From Chthoniobacterales bacterium (GTDB lineage Bacteria > Verrucomicrobiota > Verrucomicrobiia > Chthoniobacterales > UBA6821), in NCBI GenBank assembly GCA_021733705.1, contig JAIPKF010000005.1, forward strand, positions 1-22,199: a DNA stretch of 22,199 nt. The letters run 5' to 3'. Shown here piece by piece: positions 7,232 to 15,376 of the stretch (position 1 is its first letter; each line of letters opens with the position of its first letter). The position numbers were made by a program, and so were the translations under genes. Under the pieces are notes generated by a model that had not been told where the DNA came from, did no database searches, and was given only the letters and a program-made list of their open reading frames with translations.

Positions 7232-8611
7232 ATGCATGTAACTACAGAACAAAAAGAAAACTGTGTATTGGATCTTCATATCGAATTACCTCCTGAGTAT
7301 TTTGAAAAAGAGTGGAAAAGGATTGCAGGAGAATATGTCCGACTAGCCCGTATTCCAGGATTCCGAAAAGGAAAGGCCCCTCTTACTGCCATAGAAAAAA
7401 AATATGGAGCAGACATTCAAAAAGAGGCTCTTGAAAAAACAATTGAATCTTCATTACGTGAAGTGATTCGGGATAAAAAATTTAAACTTGCTCAATATCC
7501 TGAGCTAAAAGAAAAACATCTTGAAAAAGATCACTCTCTTCGTTTCACCGTAACTCTTGTGATGAGTCCTGAAGTCGACTTACCTGAATATCGTGGATTG
7601 GATCTTTCCGTAGAAAAAGAGATGGTCAACGAAAGACGTCTTGAAGAGCTGCTCGAAAAAATGCGTAGTGACTTCGCAGAATTTATTAATATTGAAGAAC
7701 GCGGACTTGAGATTGGAGATTTTGCTGTTTTAGATTATGACGCTACCGTAGACGAGAAAGGATTACTCGAAATTGATCCTGGAATACCCTTAAGTTTTGT
7801 AGGTGGAAAAAATCGATGGATGCAGTTAGCAACACAACATCCTATTCCTGGTCTTGCGGAGTCTCTTTTAGGTTTGAAACCACAGGAATCACGCACCTCT
7901 TCAGTTACCTTCGCCTCCGATTTCTCGGAGAAGGCTCTGAGAGGTCTTACAGTGACCTATCAAGTTACATTACATGAAATAAAAAATCGCCAGCCTGCTC
8001 CGTTGGATGATGCCCTTGCAGCCCGCGTAAAACCGGGCATGACACTTGAGGCATTGCGACAAGAGATGCAGACTCAGTTAGAATCTTATGTAGCGCAGCA
8101 ATTTCAAAACAATCTTCGCTCTGCACTCATTCACGAGTTACTAGCTAGAATACCATGTGAAGCACCTACTCCCCTAATTCAACGGGAGAGTTATTCTATC
8201 CTCGATAAAATTATTCGTGAAAATCAATCACGTGGCGTTTCCGAAGAAGAGATTCGCTCTCATGAGCAAGAGCTTTTGGAGTCAGCTCAAAAAAGTGCTG
8301 ATGAAAAATTGAAACTCCATTTCATTTTGAATGCAATTGCTGCTAAAGAAAAAATTGAGGTAACTCCTGGGGAATTCAATTCTTATCTCACGCTTCTTGC
8401 AGAGAGATACAAGATGCCACTCAAAAAGTTAGTTACAGAGCTTCAAAAAAATAGGGCACTTGAGGGGGTACAAGAAGAACTTCTTTTTAACAAGACCTTA
8501 GAATTTTTAATCAAGCATGCTACAGTAACTGAAATTCCTACTCATAAAGAGACAGGAAAGGCCCATGATCATGATCAACCTCATGTACATGGCCCTCACT
8601 GCAAGCATTAG
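7232..8611 (+). CDS. tig: Trigger factor with a histidine-rich C-terminal tail
   Basis: The protein has 459 residues, close to the usual 430-450 plus an extra tail. The N-terminal ribosome-binding domain carries the signature GFRKGKAP at 43-50, the loop that docks on ribosomal protein L23. The FKBP-like peptidyl-prolyl isomerase domain starts near residue 150 (GDFAVLDYDATV around 163) and includes PIPGLAESLLGLK. The helical C-terminal chaperone domain follows. It catches nascent chains at the ribosomal tunnel exit in the cytoplasm. Residues 438-459 contain seven histidines and one cysteine (HDHDQPHVHGPHCKH at the end), a feature not typical of trigger factor that recalls the metal-binding tail of SlyD. 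The gene precedes clpP by 73 bp, the common tig-clpP order. The start ATG lies within TATAATG, with no Shine-Dalgarno. Confidence 0.97.
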   Translation: MHVTTEQKENCVLDLHIELPPEYFEKEWKRIAGEYVRLARIPGFRKGKAPLTAIEKKYGADIQKEALEKTIESSLREVIRDKKFKLAQYPELKEKHLEKDHSLRFTVTLVMSPEVDLPEYRGLDLSVEKEMVNERRLEELLEKMRSDFAEFINIEERGLEIGDFAVLDYDATVDEKGLLEIDPGIPLSFVGGKNRWMQLATQHPIPGLAESLLGLKPQESRTSSVTFASDFSEKALRGLTVTYQVTLHEIKNRQPAPLDDALAARVKPGMTLEALRQEMQTQLESYVAQQFQNNLRSALIHELLARIPCEAPTPLIQRESYSILDKIIRENQSRGVSEEEIRSHEQELLESAQKSADEKLKLHFILNAIAAKEKIEVTPGEFNSYLTLLAERYKMPLKKLVTELQKNRALEGVQEELLFNKTLEFLIKHATVTEIPTHKETGKAHDHDQPHVHGPHCKH

Positions 8612-8684
8612 TGATTTCGGGCTACCATTTTAATTTTCTTTTACATCTTACTCTCAACTTCTCAATCCTTACATTTTATAATCT

Positions 8685-9308
8685 ATGTTAGTCCCCGTTG
8701 TTATTGAACAGTCTGGCCGTGGTGAACGCAGCTATGATATTTACTCACGTCTTTTAAAAGATCGTATCATTTTCATTGGAACCTCCATTGATGATCATGT
8801 TGCTAATTTGGTTATTGCTCAAATGCTCTTCCTTCAAATGGAAGATCCTAAGAAAGATATTCATCTCTATATTAACTCCCCAGGTGGCTCAGTGACCGCC
8901 GGTCTTGCTATTTATGACACCATGCAATTTGTCACCTGCGATGTGACAACTTACTGCATGGGAATGGCAGCAAGTATGGGTGCAGTGATTCTTGCTGCTG
9001 GAACGAAAGGAAAGCGTTTTGCTCTTCCCAATTCCGATATCATGATCCACCAAGTCTCTGGTGGTGCTCAAGGAACTGCTAGTGACGTCGAGCGAAGCGT
9101 GGAGTTCATGTACAAATTAAAACGCCGCCTTAATGGCCTTTTAGCTCATCATACAGGCAAAGATGTTAAGGTAGTGGAACATGATGCTGATCGAGATTAC
9201 TACATGTCAGCTGAGGAGGCTTGTCAATATGGGCTTGTCGATAAGGTTGTGGAATCACGTAAAGAATTAAAAAATCCACCAGAGAGCAAAGGGAAAAATA
9301 ATGTGTGA
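8685..9308 (+). CDS. clpP: ATP-dependent Clp protease proteolytic subunit
   Basis: The protein has 207 residues, the standard size. The catalytic triad is Ser97 (GMAASMGA), His122 (IMIHQ) and Asp171 (RDYY), the same numbering as the E. coli enzyme. YINSPGGSVTAGLAIYDTMQ and the acidic handle region are also present. ClpP forms a double heptameric chamber that degrades substrates unfolded by ClpX or ClpA/ClpC. It follows tig, but clpX, usually next, is not downstream; a sugar kinase gene follows instead. The ATG at 8685 is two bases after a TATAAT, too close for that to be its own leaderless promoter, and there is no Shine-Dalgarno. Confidence 0.98.
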   Translation: MLVPVVIEQSGRGERSYDIYSRLLKDRIIFIGTSIDDHVANLVIAQMLFLQMEDPKKDIHLYINSPGGSVTAGLAIYDTMQFVTCDVTTYCMGMAASMGAVILAAGTKGKRFALPNSDIMIHQVSGGAQGTASDVERSVEFMYKLKRRLNGLLAHHTGKDVKVVEHDADRDYYMSAEEACQYGLVDKVVESRKELKNPPESKGKNNV

Positions 9309-9354
9309 TGAGTAGTGGGTAACTTGTCTCAAGAAGAACAAGTGCCAATCAAAA

Positions 9355-10287
9355 ATGAAAAACCAACAACAAACTTCTTCAGAACATTTTCTTTGGGGGA
9401 TCGATCTTGGTGGTACAAAAATTGAAGCGCTAATTACAAGTAGGAATGCTCCGGAACAAGTTCTTTACCGAAGACGTATTCCCACAGAACGAAATGGTGG
9501 TTATGAACATGTCCTCAGTCAGATTTTAAAACTTATTATAGAAATGGAGACCCTCTCAGGTCATAAGCGACCTGATAAATTGGGGTTTGGTACACCAGGT
9601 GTCAGTGATCCGACCACTGGTCTTGTAAGAAATTCGAACACCCTTTGCTTTAATGGGAGGACCCTACAGAAAGATCTTTCAACACTTCTTGGCGTTGAAG
9701 CTTTGTTGGCCAATGATGCAAACTGTTTTGCTCTTGCAGAGGCAACATTAGGAGCTGCTCGTGGAAAAGAGGTTGTTATGGGCCTCATCCTTGGAACCGG
9801 AGTAGGTGGTGGAATTATTATTCATGGACATGCGATCAAAGGATTACAAGGGATTGCCGGAGAGTGGGGGCATAACACAATGAGAGGCGAGGAATCTACC
9901 TGTTACTGCGGAAAAAGAGGATGCAACGAACAGGTTTTTTCGGGGCCAGCATTAGAGAATTTTTACGAGCATCAAAGCGGCCATACTCTTCCTTTGTGTG
10001 ATATTGTCGATCAAGCAGGTATAGGTAATAAGCCAGCTCTGAAGACCCTACAACGATTGCAAGAGAAATTTGCGGAAGCCGTTGCGGTACCTATTAATAT
10101 TCTTGATCCCGACGCCATTGTTATTGGTGGAGGGGTCGGCAATATTGAACTCCTCTATTCGCAGTCCACTCGAGATAAAATTATCCAGTACATTTTCAAC
10201 GATGAATTAAAAACAGCTTTACTGAGACCCACTTTGGGTGATAGCGCTGGTGTTTTCGGAGCGGCCCTGCTGGGGAAATTAAGTTAA
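9355..10287 (+). CDS. ROK-family sugar kinase (glucokinase, fructokinase or GlcNAc kinase type)
   Basis: The protein has 310 residues, typical of ROK kinases. The phosphate-binding motif is DLGGTK at 17-22. NDAN around 120-123 supplies the catalytic Asp121. LGTGVGGGI is the second phosphate motif. The zinc site is His173 (EWGH) with CYCGKRGCNE at 183-192 (Cys183, Cys185, Cys190). There is no N-terminal DNA-binding domain, so it is a kinase and not a ROK repressor. It phosphorylates a hexose in the cytoplasm; sequence alone does not fix the sugar. It starts 46 bp after clpP. The TAA stop at 10285 is the first three bases of the adjacent repeat, so the C-terminus is set by the element. Confidence 0.92.
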   Translation: MKNQQQTSSEHFLWGIDLGGTKIEALITSRNAPEQVLYRRRIPTERNGGYEHVLSQILKLIIEMETLSGHKRPDKLGFGTPGVSDPTTGLVRNSNTLCFNGRTLQKDLSTLLGVEALLANDANCFALAEATLGAARGKEVVMGLILGTGVGGGIIIHGHAIKGLQGIAGEWGHNTMRGEESTCYCGKRGCNEQVFSGPALENFYEHQSGHTLPLCDIVDQAGIGNKPALKTLQRLQEKFAEAVAVPINILDPDAIVIGGGVGNIELLYSQSTRDKIIQYIFNDELKTALLRPTLGDSAGVFGAALLGKLS

Positions 10288-10466
10288 CCCGGATATTTCA
10301 CACTAATCACCTGCGGAGGCCGGGAAGCCAGATGGATGCTGCGTTAGACTCACATTTTGATTTGGACAGTATGTACACATATAGCCCGGCATCAAAATGC
10401 TCGTCTGCCTTACCCCATCAGCCTTCGCGATCTCCTCGTTACGATCAGTATGAAATATCCGGGCTA
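10285..10466 (-). repeat. Complete dispersed repeat, inverted orientation, alternative central arm (182 bp)
   Basis: The ends are TAACCCGGATATTTCACACT on the left and the complement of TAGCCCGGATATTTCATACT on the right; the 24-bp termini match at 21 positions. Read on the minus strand, its outer arms match the copy at 21977 (GCGAAGGCTGATGGGG; AACGCAGCATCCAT; GGCTTCCCGGCCTCCGCAGG). The central arm is different: CATTTTGAT at 10353-10361 pairs perfectly with ATCAAAATG at 10391-10399, with a TATGT/ACATA apex between. It fills the convergent gap between the ROK kinase and ymdB, ending 18 bp from the ymdB stop. Confidence 0.93.
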
Positions 10467-10484
10467 TGCCCTCATCTTTTAAAA

Positions 10485-11273
10485 TTACGACCGATACCGC
10501 TCAGCAATTCTTGTAATTCTACCGGCACGACCCGTCTCTTCATCAATTTCTATAAGGACTCCTAAAGCCACAGTGGGGCCCTCAGCAATCGGAAATTTCT
10601 TTGGCATGGAAGTGAGGAATTTTTCTATAACAGCTTTAGGATCCCTTCCTAGAGCGGAGTATTCTGGTCCACACATTCCCACGTCACAAAGAAAAGCCGT
10701 TCCACCGGGAAGGATTTGCTCATCTGCGGTAGGAACATGCGTATGTGTTCCTACGACACAAGAGACAGTACCATCGAGGTAATAACCCATCGCAATTTTT
10801 TCACTTGTCGTTTCTGCATGCATATCAACGAGGATTACTGGGGTCTTTTGACGAAGTCGCTCCACCTCCTCTTTAGCAACAAGGAAAGGATTCTCCAAAG
10901 GGTTATTCATGAAGGTACGACCTTGAAGGTTCATGACGGCTACCGGTCCCTTGGCTGTTTCTAAAATAATACTTCCTGAGCCAGGTGTTCCTGGTGGATA
11001 GTTCAGGGGGCGCAAAAGTCGAGGCTCTGTACCCAGGTAGGGAATGATCTCTTTTTGATCCCAGATATGATCACCACTTGTAATAATAGCAATCCCACTT
11101 CGCATGAGCTCGATAGCAAGCTTCGGGGTGATACCCCTACCTGCTGCTGCATTTTCTCCATTCGCTACCACAAAATCGGCATCCCCACGTGTAAGATAAA
11201 GTTCTGCTGTACGCGTGGCGGCTAATCTTCCCGGCTCCCCAACAATGTCACCTAAAAAAAGAATTTTAATCAT
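10485..11273 (-). CDS. ymdB: YmdB-family metallophosphoesterase (TIGR00282)
   Basis: The protein has 262 residues, family-typical. Dimetal ligands by position are Asp9 (FLGDIVG), Glu40 and neighbours (VVANGEN), Asp68 (TSGDHIWD), His152 (DMHAE), His177 and His179 (GTHTHVPT). YmdB-type enzymes hydrolyse 2',3'-cyclic nucleotides and, in Bacillus, act as phosphodiesterases affecting RNA processing, biofilm and motility decisions. Asp68 occupies the place where relatives usually have Asn (GNHIWD); Asp can still bind metal. The gene is divergent from the amidase gene, with adjoining starts. TATAAA lies eight bases before the ATG, which would allow a leaderless message. Confidence 0.92.
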   Translation of the reverse strand: MIKILFLGDIVGEPGRLAATRTAELYLTRGDADFVVANGENAAAGRGITPKLAIELMRSGIAIITSGDHIWDQKEIIPYLGTEPRLLRPLNYPPGTPGSGSIILETAKGPVAVMNLQGRTFMNNPLENPFLVAKEEVERLRQKTPVILVDMHAETTSEKIAMGYYLDGTVSCVVGTHTHVPTADEQILPGGTAFLCDVGMCGPEYSALGRDPKAVIEKFLTSMPKKFPIAEGPTVALGVLIEIDEETGRAGRITRIAERYRS

Positions 11274-11299
11274 TGCTGATTTTTATAGAAAGTTTTCTT

Positions 11300-12544
11300 A
11301 TGTGCGATCATAAATTTAATTTCATGATGAATTTTTTTTCCTGTGTAGCATACCTTCTTCTTTTGCCAGCCCTGCTTGCAACTACCCCAAAAGAACCGTG
11401 GACTTCACCTCCCCGTTGGGCTTCCTTAGAGCGCTATAACGATACAATCACTGCTACTGAGTTAGAAAAACTGTTGCAAACTGTCTATGTTCCTGATGGT
11501 TCTTGGAAATCATGGATTACAATCACTCCTCATGCTGCTTTTATTGAGCCTTACCCAGGAGCGGCACAGCGCCTTCAACTCTCCCTGGCACCTTCTAGTG
11601 ATGCATGTAAAAAAGTGCCTCGTTATTGGAAAACCCCTCAGGAACGATCCCCTCTTCCAGGAAAACCGTTAGCAGGTTTAAATATTGCACTCGATCCAGG
11701 TCACCTTGGTGGCGCTTGGTCAAAAATGGAGGAGAGATGGTTTCGCATAGGAAAGACTCCTCCGGTTGAAGAGGGAACGATGACTTTCTTTGAAGCTCAA
11801 CTAATAGCAAATCGTCTAAGAAACCTTGGTGCTACGGTCCAACTCACTAAGAATCATTTAGGTCCTACAACGCCACTTCGCCCATCACAGCTCCATCAAG
11901 CTACTATTGATGAGTTTCATGAAGAGGGCCGTACTACCTGGACCCATCGGCAATTTCAAATGATGGAAGAAATTCTTTTTTATCGTACAGCAGAAATTCA
12001 TTATCGTGCACAGCGTGTTAACCAAGAGCTGAAACCTGACTTAGTCATCTGTTTACATTTTGACGCTGAGGAATGGGGGAATCCAAAGCATCCGCAACTC
12101 ATCGATTCCAATCGTCTTCATATTCTTATTTCAGGTAATTTCAATGGAAGTGAATTAAAAAAAGAGGACGATCGCTATATCATGCTACGAAAACTCTTAG
12201 GACAGGTACACTATGAAGAAGTTGGTATTGCCGATGCCGTTTCCAAGGCTTTTGAAGCGACGACAACACTCCCACCCTTTACCTATCATAATCCGACTAA
12301 GGCACGGCCTGCGTTGGCAGAAAACCCCTATCTTTGGAATCGTAATTTGCTAGCCTCACGTCTCATGGAGGCTCCTGTTATTTTTTGTGAAGCTTACTCC
12401 ATGAATGATCCATTAGTTTTTCAACGCATTCAACTTGGAGACTATGATGGAAAACGCCTTATCCATGGGAAAAAAGTTCCGAGCATCTATCGAGAGTATG
12501 CCAAAGCCGTAACGCAGGGGTTAGTGAATTATTTTGGAAAGTAG
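11300..12544 (+). CDS. N-acetylmuramoyl-L-alanine amidase (Amidase_3 family), exported
   Basis: The protein has 414 residues from the ATG at 11300; ATGs at 11324 and 11327 and a TTG at 11273 are alternatives. The N-terminus has a signal-peptide-like hydrophobic core (FFSCVAYLLLLPALLA). The zinc amidase domain starts at LNIALDPGHLGG: His135 is the first zinc ligand, a glutamate near 157-165 the second, His253 (ICLHFDAE) the third, and Glu364 (VIFCEAYSMND) the catalytic acid. It hydrolyses the amide bond between MurNAc and L-Ala in peptidoglycan, in the periplasm, for septum splitting or wall turnover. Residues before the domain (about 20-125) are unassigned. The insertion of about 100 residues between the second and third ligands is longer than in minimal amidases. 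The gene is divergent from ymdB; parA follows after 48 bp. Confidence 0.88.
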   Translation: MCDHKFNFMMNFFSCVAYLLLLPALLATTPKEPWTSPPRWASLERYNDTITATELEKLLQTVYVPDGSWKSWITITPHAAFIEPYPGAAQRLQLSLAPSSDACKKVPRYWKTPQERSPLPGKPLAGLNIALDPGHLGGAWSKMEERWFRIGKTPPVEEGTMTFFEAQLIANRLRNLGATVQLTKNHLGPTTPLRPSQLHQATIDEFHEEGRTTWTHRQFQMMEEILFYRTAEIHYRAQRVNQELKPDLVICLHFDAEEWGNPKHPQLIDSNRLHILISGNFNGSELKKEDDRYIMLRKLLGQVHYEEVGIADAVSKAFEATTTLPPFTYHNPTKARPALAENPYLWNRNLLASRLMEAPVIFCEAYSMNDPLVFQRIQLGDYDGKRLIHGKKVPSIYREYAKAVTQGLVNYFGK

Positions 12545-12592
12545 AATTCTTGGTGTTCATTCTCTTTTTTTGGGTTAATATAACTCGATATC

Positions 12593-13399
12593 ATGCCCAC
12601 CAAAATCATTGCCGTTGCTAATCAAAAAGGAGGCGTTGGCAAGACAACTACAACTGTAAATCTTGCAGCTGCCCTTGCAGAGCATGGTCACTCTATCTTA
12701 CTCATCGATCTCGATCCTCAAGCGAATGCCTCGAGTGTCCTCGTCCGTGAGGGAGGACAAGAGGGAGGACTCTATCGTGGTTTGATGGGAGAAATTCCCA
12801 TGGACGATCTCATTGTCACAACTCGATTACCACATCTTGCTCTTCTTGCTGCTGACCTCGAATTAGCTGGTGCTGAAATTGATATTGCACGTCTTGATCA
12901 GCATTTGATTCAACTGAAAATAATGTTGGAGGAGGTAAAAAAGTCAGGTCGTTTTTCCTATATCTTCATAGATTCTCCTCCATCACTGGGAATACTCATG
13001 TCCAATGCACTCACTGCTGCTGATGAAGTCCTCATTCCTATTCAATGTGAATACTATGCTCTTGAAGGCCTTGGAAAACTCGTCGGGGTAATGGATCAAC
13101 TGCGTCACACAGGAATTAATCCCACTCTCGCGATGACAGGGCTTCTTATGACAATGTTTGATGTACGTACTAACTTAAGCTCTGCTGTTGCTAAAGATGT
13201 ACGCTCTCATTTTCAGGAGGTGGTTTTTGAAACAGTCATTCCACGGTCCATTCGTATTAGTGAGGCCCCGAGTTTTAGCCAAACAATTTTGGAATATGAT
13301 CCAAAAGGCCCTGGGGCCCTTGCTTATCGCTCTCTTGCAACAGAGTTTTTAAAGCGGCAAGAACAGGGGATCTCTTTCGTAGGAGCAGCTTCTTGCTAA
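12593..13399 (+). CDS. parA: ParA/Soj-family ATPase
   Basis: The protein has 268 residues, normal for chromosomal ParA/Soj. It has a deviant Walker A KGGVGKTT at 12-19 with the signature Lys12, a Walker A' region LLIDLDPQAN (Asp39, Asp41), a Walker B FIDSPPSLG, and the C-terminal PRSIRISEAPS motif typical of Soj. It binds DNA and ATP dynamically to segregate chromosome origins with ParB at parS. No parB is adjacent; instead the futalosine-pathway genes follow after 24 bp. TATAAC lies eight bases before the ATG, with no Shine-Dalgarno, so a leaderless start is possible. Confidence 0.95.
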   Translation: MPTKIIAVANQKGGVGKTTTTVNLAAALAEHGHSILLIDLDPQANASSVLVREGGQEGGLYRGLMGEIPMDDLIVTTRLPHLALLAADLELAGAEIDIARLDQHLIQLKIMLEEVKKSGRFSYIFIDSPPSLGILMSNALTAADEVLIPIQCEYYALEGLGKLVGVMDQLRHTGINPTLAMTGLLMTMFDVRTNLSSAVAKDVRSHFQEVVFETVIPRSIRISEAPSFSQTILEYDPKGPGALAYRSLATEFLKRQEQGISFVGAASC

Positions 13400-13423
13400 A
13401 AAAGATGAAGTATACCTTCCTTG

Positions 13424-14299
13424 ATGTTAAACTCGTTAGATTTTAGCATTAGGAATTTCAGAAAAGGAGAATCATTGAAAAATTTCCTCACCTTCATTCG
13501 CTTTTCACATACTCTCTTTGCACTTCCCTTTGCTCTAGGCTCAATGATTGTGGCTGCTCATGGGTGGCCTGGCTTGAGGCTTTTTGGGCTGATTGTAGGA
13601 TGTATGGTTTTTGCTCGCACCGCTGCGATGAGCTTTAATCGTATTGTCGATTGGGAAATTGATCAGCGTAATCCGAGGACCTCAGGACGGCACCAGCTTT
13701 TAAAAAAACCGCAAGCACTTTTCCTTTGTAGTTTGAGTGCGGCTCTTTTTGTGATGACGGCATCTGCGATCAATCACCTTTGTTTTGTACTCTCTCCAGT
13801 GGCTATAGCACTGATTTTTTTCTACTCACTCACCAAGCGGTTCACTCATTTTGCACAATTTTTTTTAGGACTTGCTTTAGCAATTTCCCCCGTAGGAGCT
13901 TGGATTGCTGTGAGAGGAGATTTTGCATGGCCTCCGTTGATCTTAGCAGCAGGAGTTCTCTGCTGGGTTGCCGGATTTGACATTATTTATGCTACTCAAG
14001 ATGAAAAAATTGATCGTCAGGAAGGCCTCTACTCCATGGTTGTCTGGCTCGAAGTCCCAGGTGCCTTGAGGCTAGCTAGCTGGCTTCATTTTTTTATGCT
14101 CATGGCCTTGATGGCTTTTGGAATGATAAGCCAGCAGCATCTGGGCTATTATTATTTTTTAATCCCTGTTCCATTCTTGCTCTTTTATGAACATAAGATA
14201 GCTGCAACTCTTCAACTCGACCTCATCAACCGTGCTTTTTTTCAAACCAATGTGGTGGTCGGTTTTTTATTTCTACTAGCAACATATTTCGGCTTATGA
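13424..14299 (+). CDS. mqnP: UbiA-superfamily prenyltransferase of the futalosine menaquinone pathway
   Basis: The protein has 291 residues from the ATG at 13424, and a TTG codon precedes it. It is a multi-spanning membrane protein with the two UbiA aspartate-rich motifs: NRIVDWEIDQRNPRT (Asn72, Asp76, Asp80) in the first half and YATQDEKIDRQEG (Asp193, Asp197) in the second. These bind the polyprenyl diphosphate through magnesium. It attaches a polyprenyl chain to an aromatic acid; the immediate overlap with mqnC assigns it to the futalosine route (1,4-dihydroxy-6-naphthoate) in preference to ubiquinone. The ATGA overlap at 14296-14299 indicates translational coupling with the next gene. Confidence 0.88.
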   Translation: MLNSLDFSIRNFRKGESLKNFLTFIRFSHTLFALPFALGSMIVAAHGWPGLRLFGLIVGCMVFARTAAMSFNRIVDWEIDQRNPRTSGRHQLLKKPQALFLCSLSAALFVMTASAINHLCFVLSPVAIALIFFYSLTKRFTHFAQFFLGLALAISPVGAWIAVRGDFAWPPLILAAGVLCWVAGFDIIYATQDEKIDRQEGLYSMVVWLEVPGALRLASWLHFFMLMALMAFGMISQQHLGYYYFLIPVPFLLFYEHKIAATLQLDLINRAFFQTNVVVGFLFLLATYFGL

Positions 14300-15327
14300 A
14301 GCAACGACTCACGTACGAATCAGCCCATACTCTACTCGCAGGTGATCCCGAGGAACTACGCGCACAGGCGCATGCGAAGCGGTGTGAGTATCTTCCTGGT
14401 GAAAAAGCCACTTATATTATCATGCGTATTGTGAGCTACACCAACATTTGTGTAGCCGATTGCAGCTACTGCGCCTTTTATCGCAAGCCTAGTGATCCAG
14501 AGGGTTATGTGCTCAGCAATGAAGCAATTTTTAAAAAGATTGATGACTTACTCGAAGTAGGTGGAAGCCTCGTTGCAATGGAAGGAGGATTTCATCCCAA
14601 GCTTAAAATCGATCATTACGAAAACCTTTTCCAAGCTGTCCGTGAGCGCTATGGAAATAAAATAGAAATCTATGGCCCCACCATTGTGGAGGTTATTTTT
14701 ATTGCACGCAGCTCTAGGATTTCACTGGAAGAGGCTCTCTTGAGGCTTCAAAAAGCTGGCCTACATTGGATTCCGGGTGGAGGAGCTGAAATTTTGACTG
14801 ATCCATGGCGTCAAAAACTATCACCTCGTAAATATTCAGTTCAAGAATATCTCGAAGGTATGGAGCTAGCCCAAAAATTGGGATTTGGGACAACAGCAAC
14901 CATGGTGATTGGCTTTGGAGAATCGTGGGAGGATCGTATCGAACACTTAGAGCATGTACGCCAACTTCAAGATAAAACGGGTGGCTTTCGTAGTTTTTTA
15001 CTTTGGACCTATCAATCTGATAACACCGCGCTGGGTGGAAAGCGTATCAGCAACGATGAATATTTAAAGGCGCTAGCCTTAAGTCGTCTCTATCTCGATA
15101 ATATTCCCGTCATACGCGCTTCTTTTTTGACCCAAGGAAAAGAAGGTCCCCTCGCCTTGAAATGGGGAGCCTCTGACTTTGATATTGCTTTAGAGGATCA
15201 GGTCACACAACTTGCAGGAGGCCCCCTTGAGGCGAATGTGAAAAGCGTTTTAGAGTGGGTAAAAAAAGCAGAAATAGAGCCCCTACAACGACAACCCTTT
15301 TTCCATCCTCTTCAGGCCCTTGTTTAA
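14296..15327 (+). CDS. mqnC: Cyclic dehypoxanthinyl futalosine synthase, radical SAM
   Basis: The protein has 343 residues, close to family size. The radical SAM cluster motif CVADCSYC gives Cys52, Cys56 and Cys59. AFYRKPSDPEGYVLS after it, then GLHWIPGGGAEIL, TATMVIGFGE and QDKTGGF, are MqnC-like; MqnE would have a different region after the cysteines. It cyclises dehypoxanthinyl futalosine to form the spiro intermediate of menaquinone synthesis, in the cytoplasm. The usual family segments around QGG.HP and HAFSP read AMEGGFHPKL and YGPTIVE here, a mild divergence near the substrate side. It overlaps mqnP by four bases; other mqn genes are not in the window. A repeat end follows eight bases after its stop. 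Confidence 0.88.
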   Translation: MKQRLTYESAHTLLAGDPEELRAQAHAKRCEYLPGEKATYIIMRIVSYTNICVADCSYCAFYRKPSDPEGYVLSNEAIFKKIDDLLEVGGSLVAMEGGFHPKLKIDHYENLFQAVRERYGNKIEIYGPTIVEVIFIARSSRISLEEALLRLQKAGLHWIPGGGAEILTDPWRQKLSPRKYSVQEYLEGMELAQKLGFGTTATMVIGFGESWEDRIEHLEHVRQLQDKTGGFRSFLLWTYQSDNTALGGKRISNDEYLKALALSRLYLDNIPVIRASFLTQGKEGPLALKWGASDFDIALEDQVTQLAGGPLEANVKSVLEWVKKAEIEPLQRQPFFHPLQALV

Positions 15328-15334
15328 TCAACTC

Positions 15335-15357
15335 TAGCACGGATATTTCATACTGAA
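15335..15357. repeat. Solo terminus of the dispersed repeat
   Basis: TAGCACGGATATTTCATACT followed by GAATC matches the left end of the complete copies with very few differences. The element body does not follow; ribF starts 20 bp later. It lies directly after mqnC and is probably a remnant. Confidence 0.65.
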
Positions 15358-15376
15358 TCTTTGCTGCTATTACTTC

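Noticed and set aside
7226..8687. TATAAT boxes at the tig and clpP starts as leaderless promoters
   Set aside because: At tig the box overlaps the start codon, and at clpP it is two bases away, too close for initiation at the ATG.
14296..15327. Aminofutalosine synthase (MqnE) or CofH instead of MqnC
   Set aside because: The AFYR...PEGYVLS segment, PGGGAEIL followed by TATMV.G, and QDKTGGF fit MqnC better; a phylogenetic tree would settle it.
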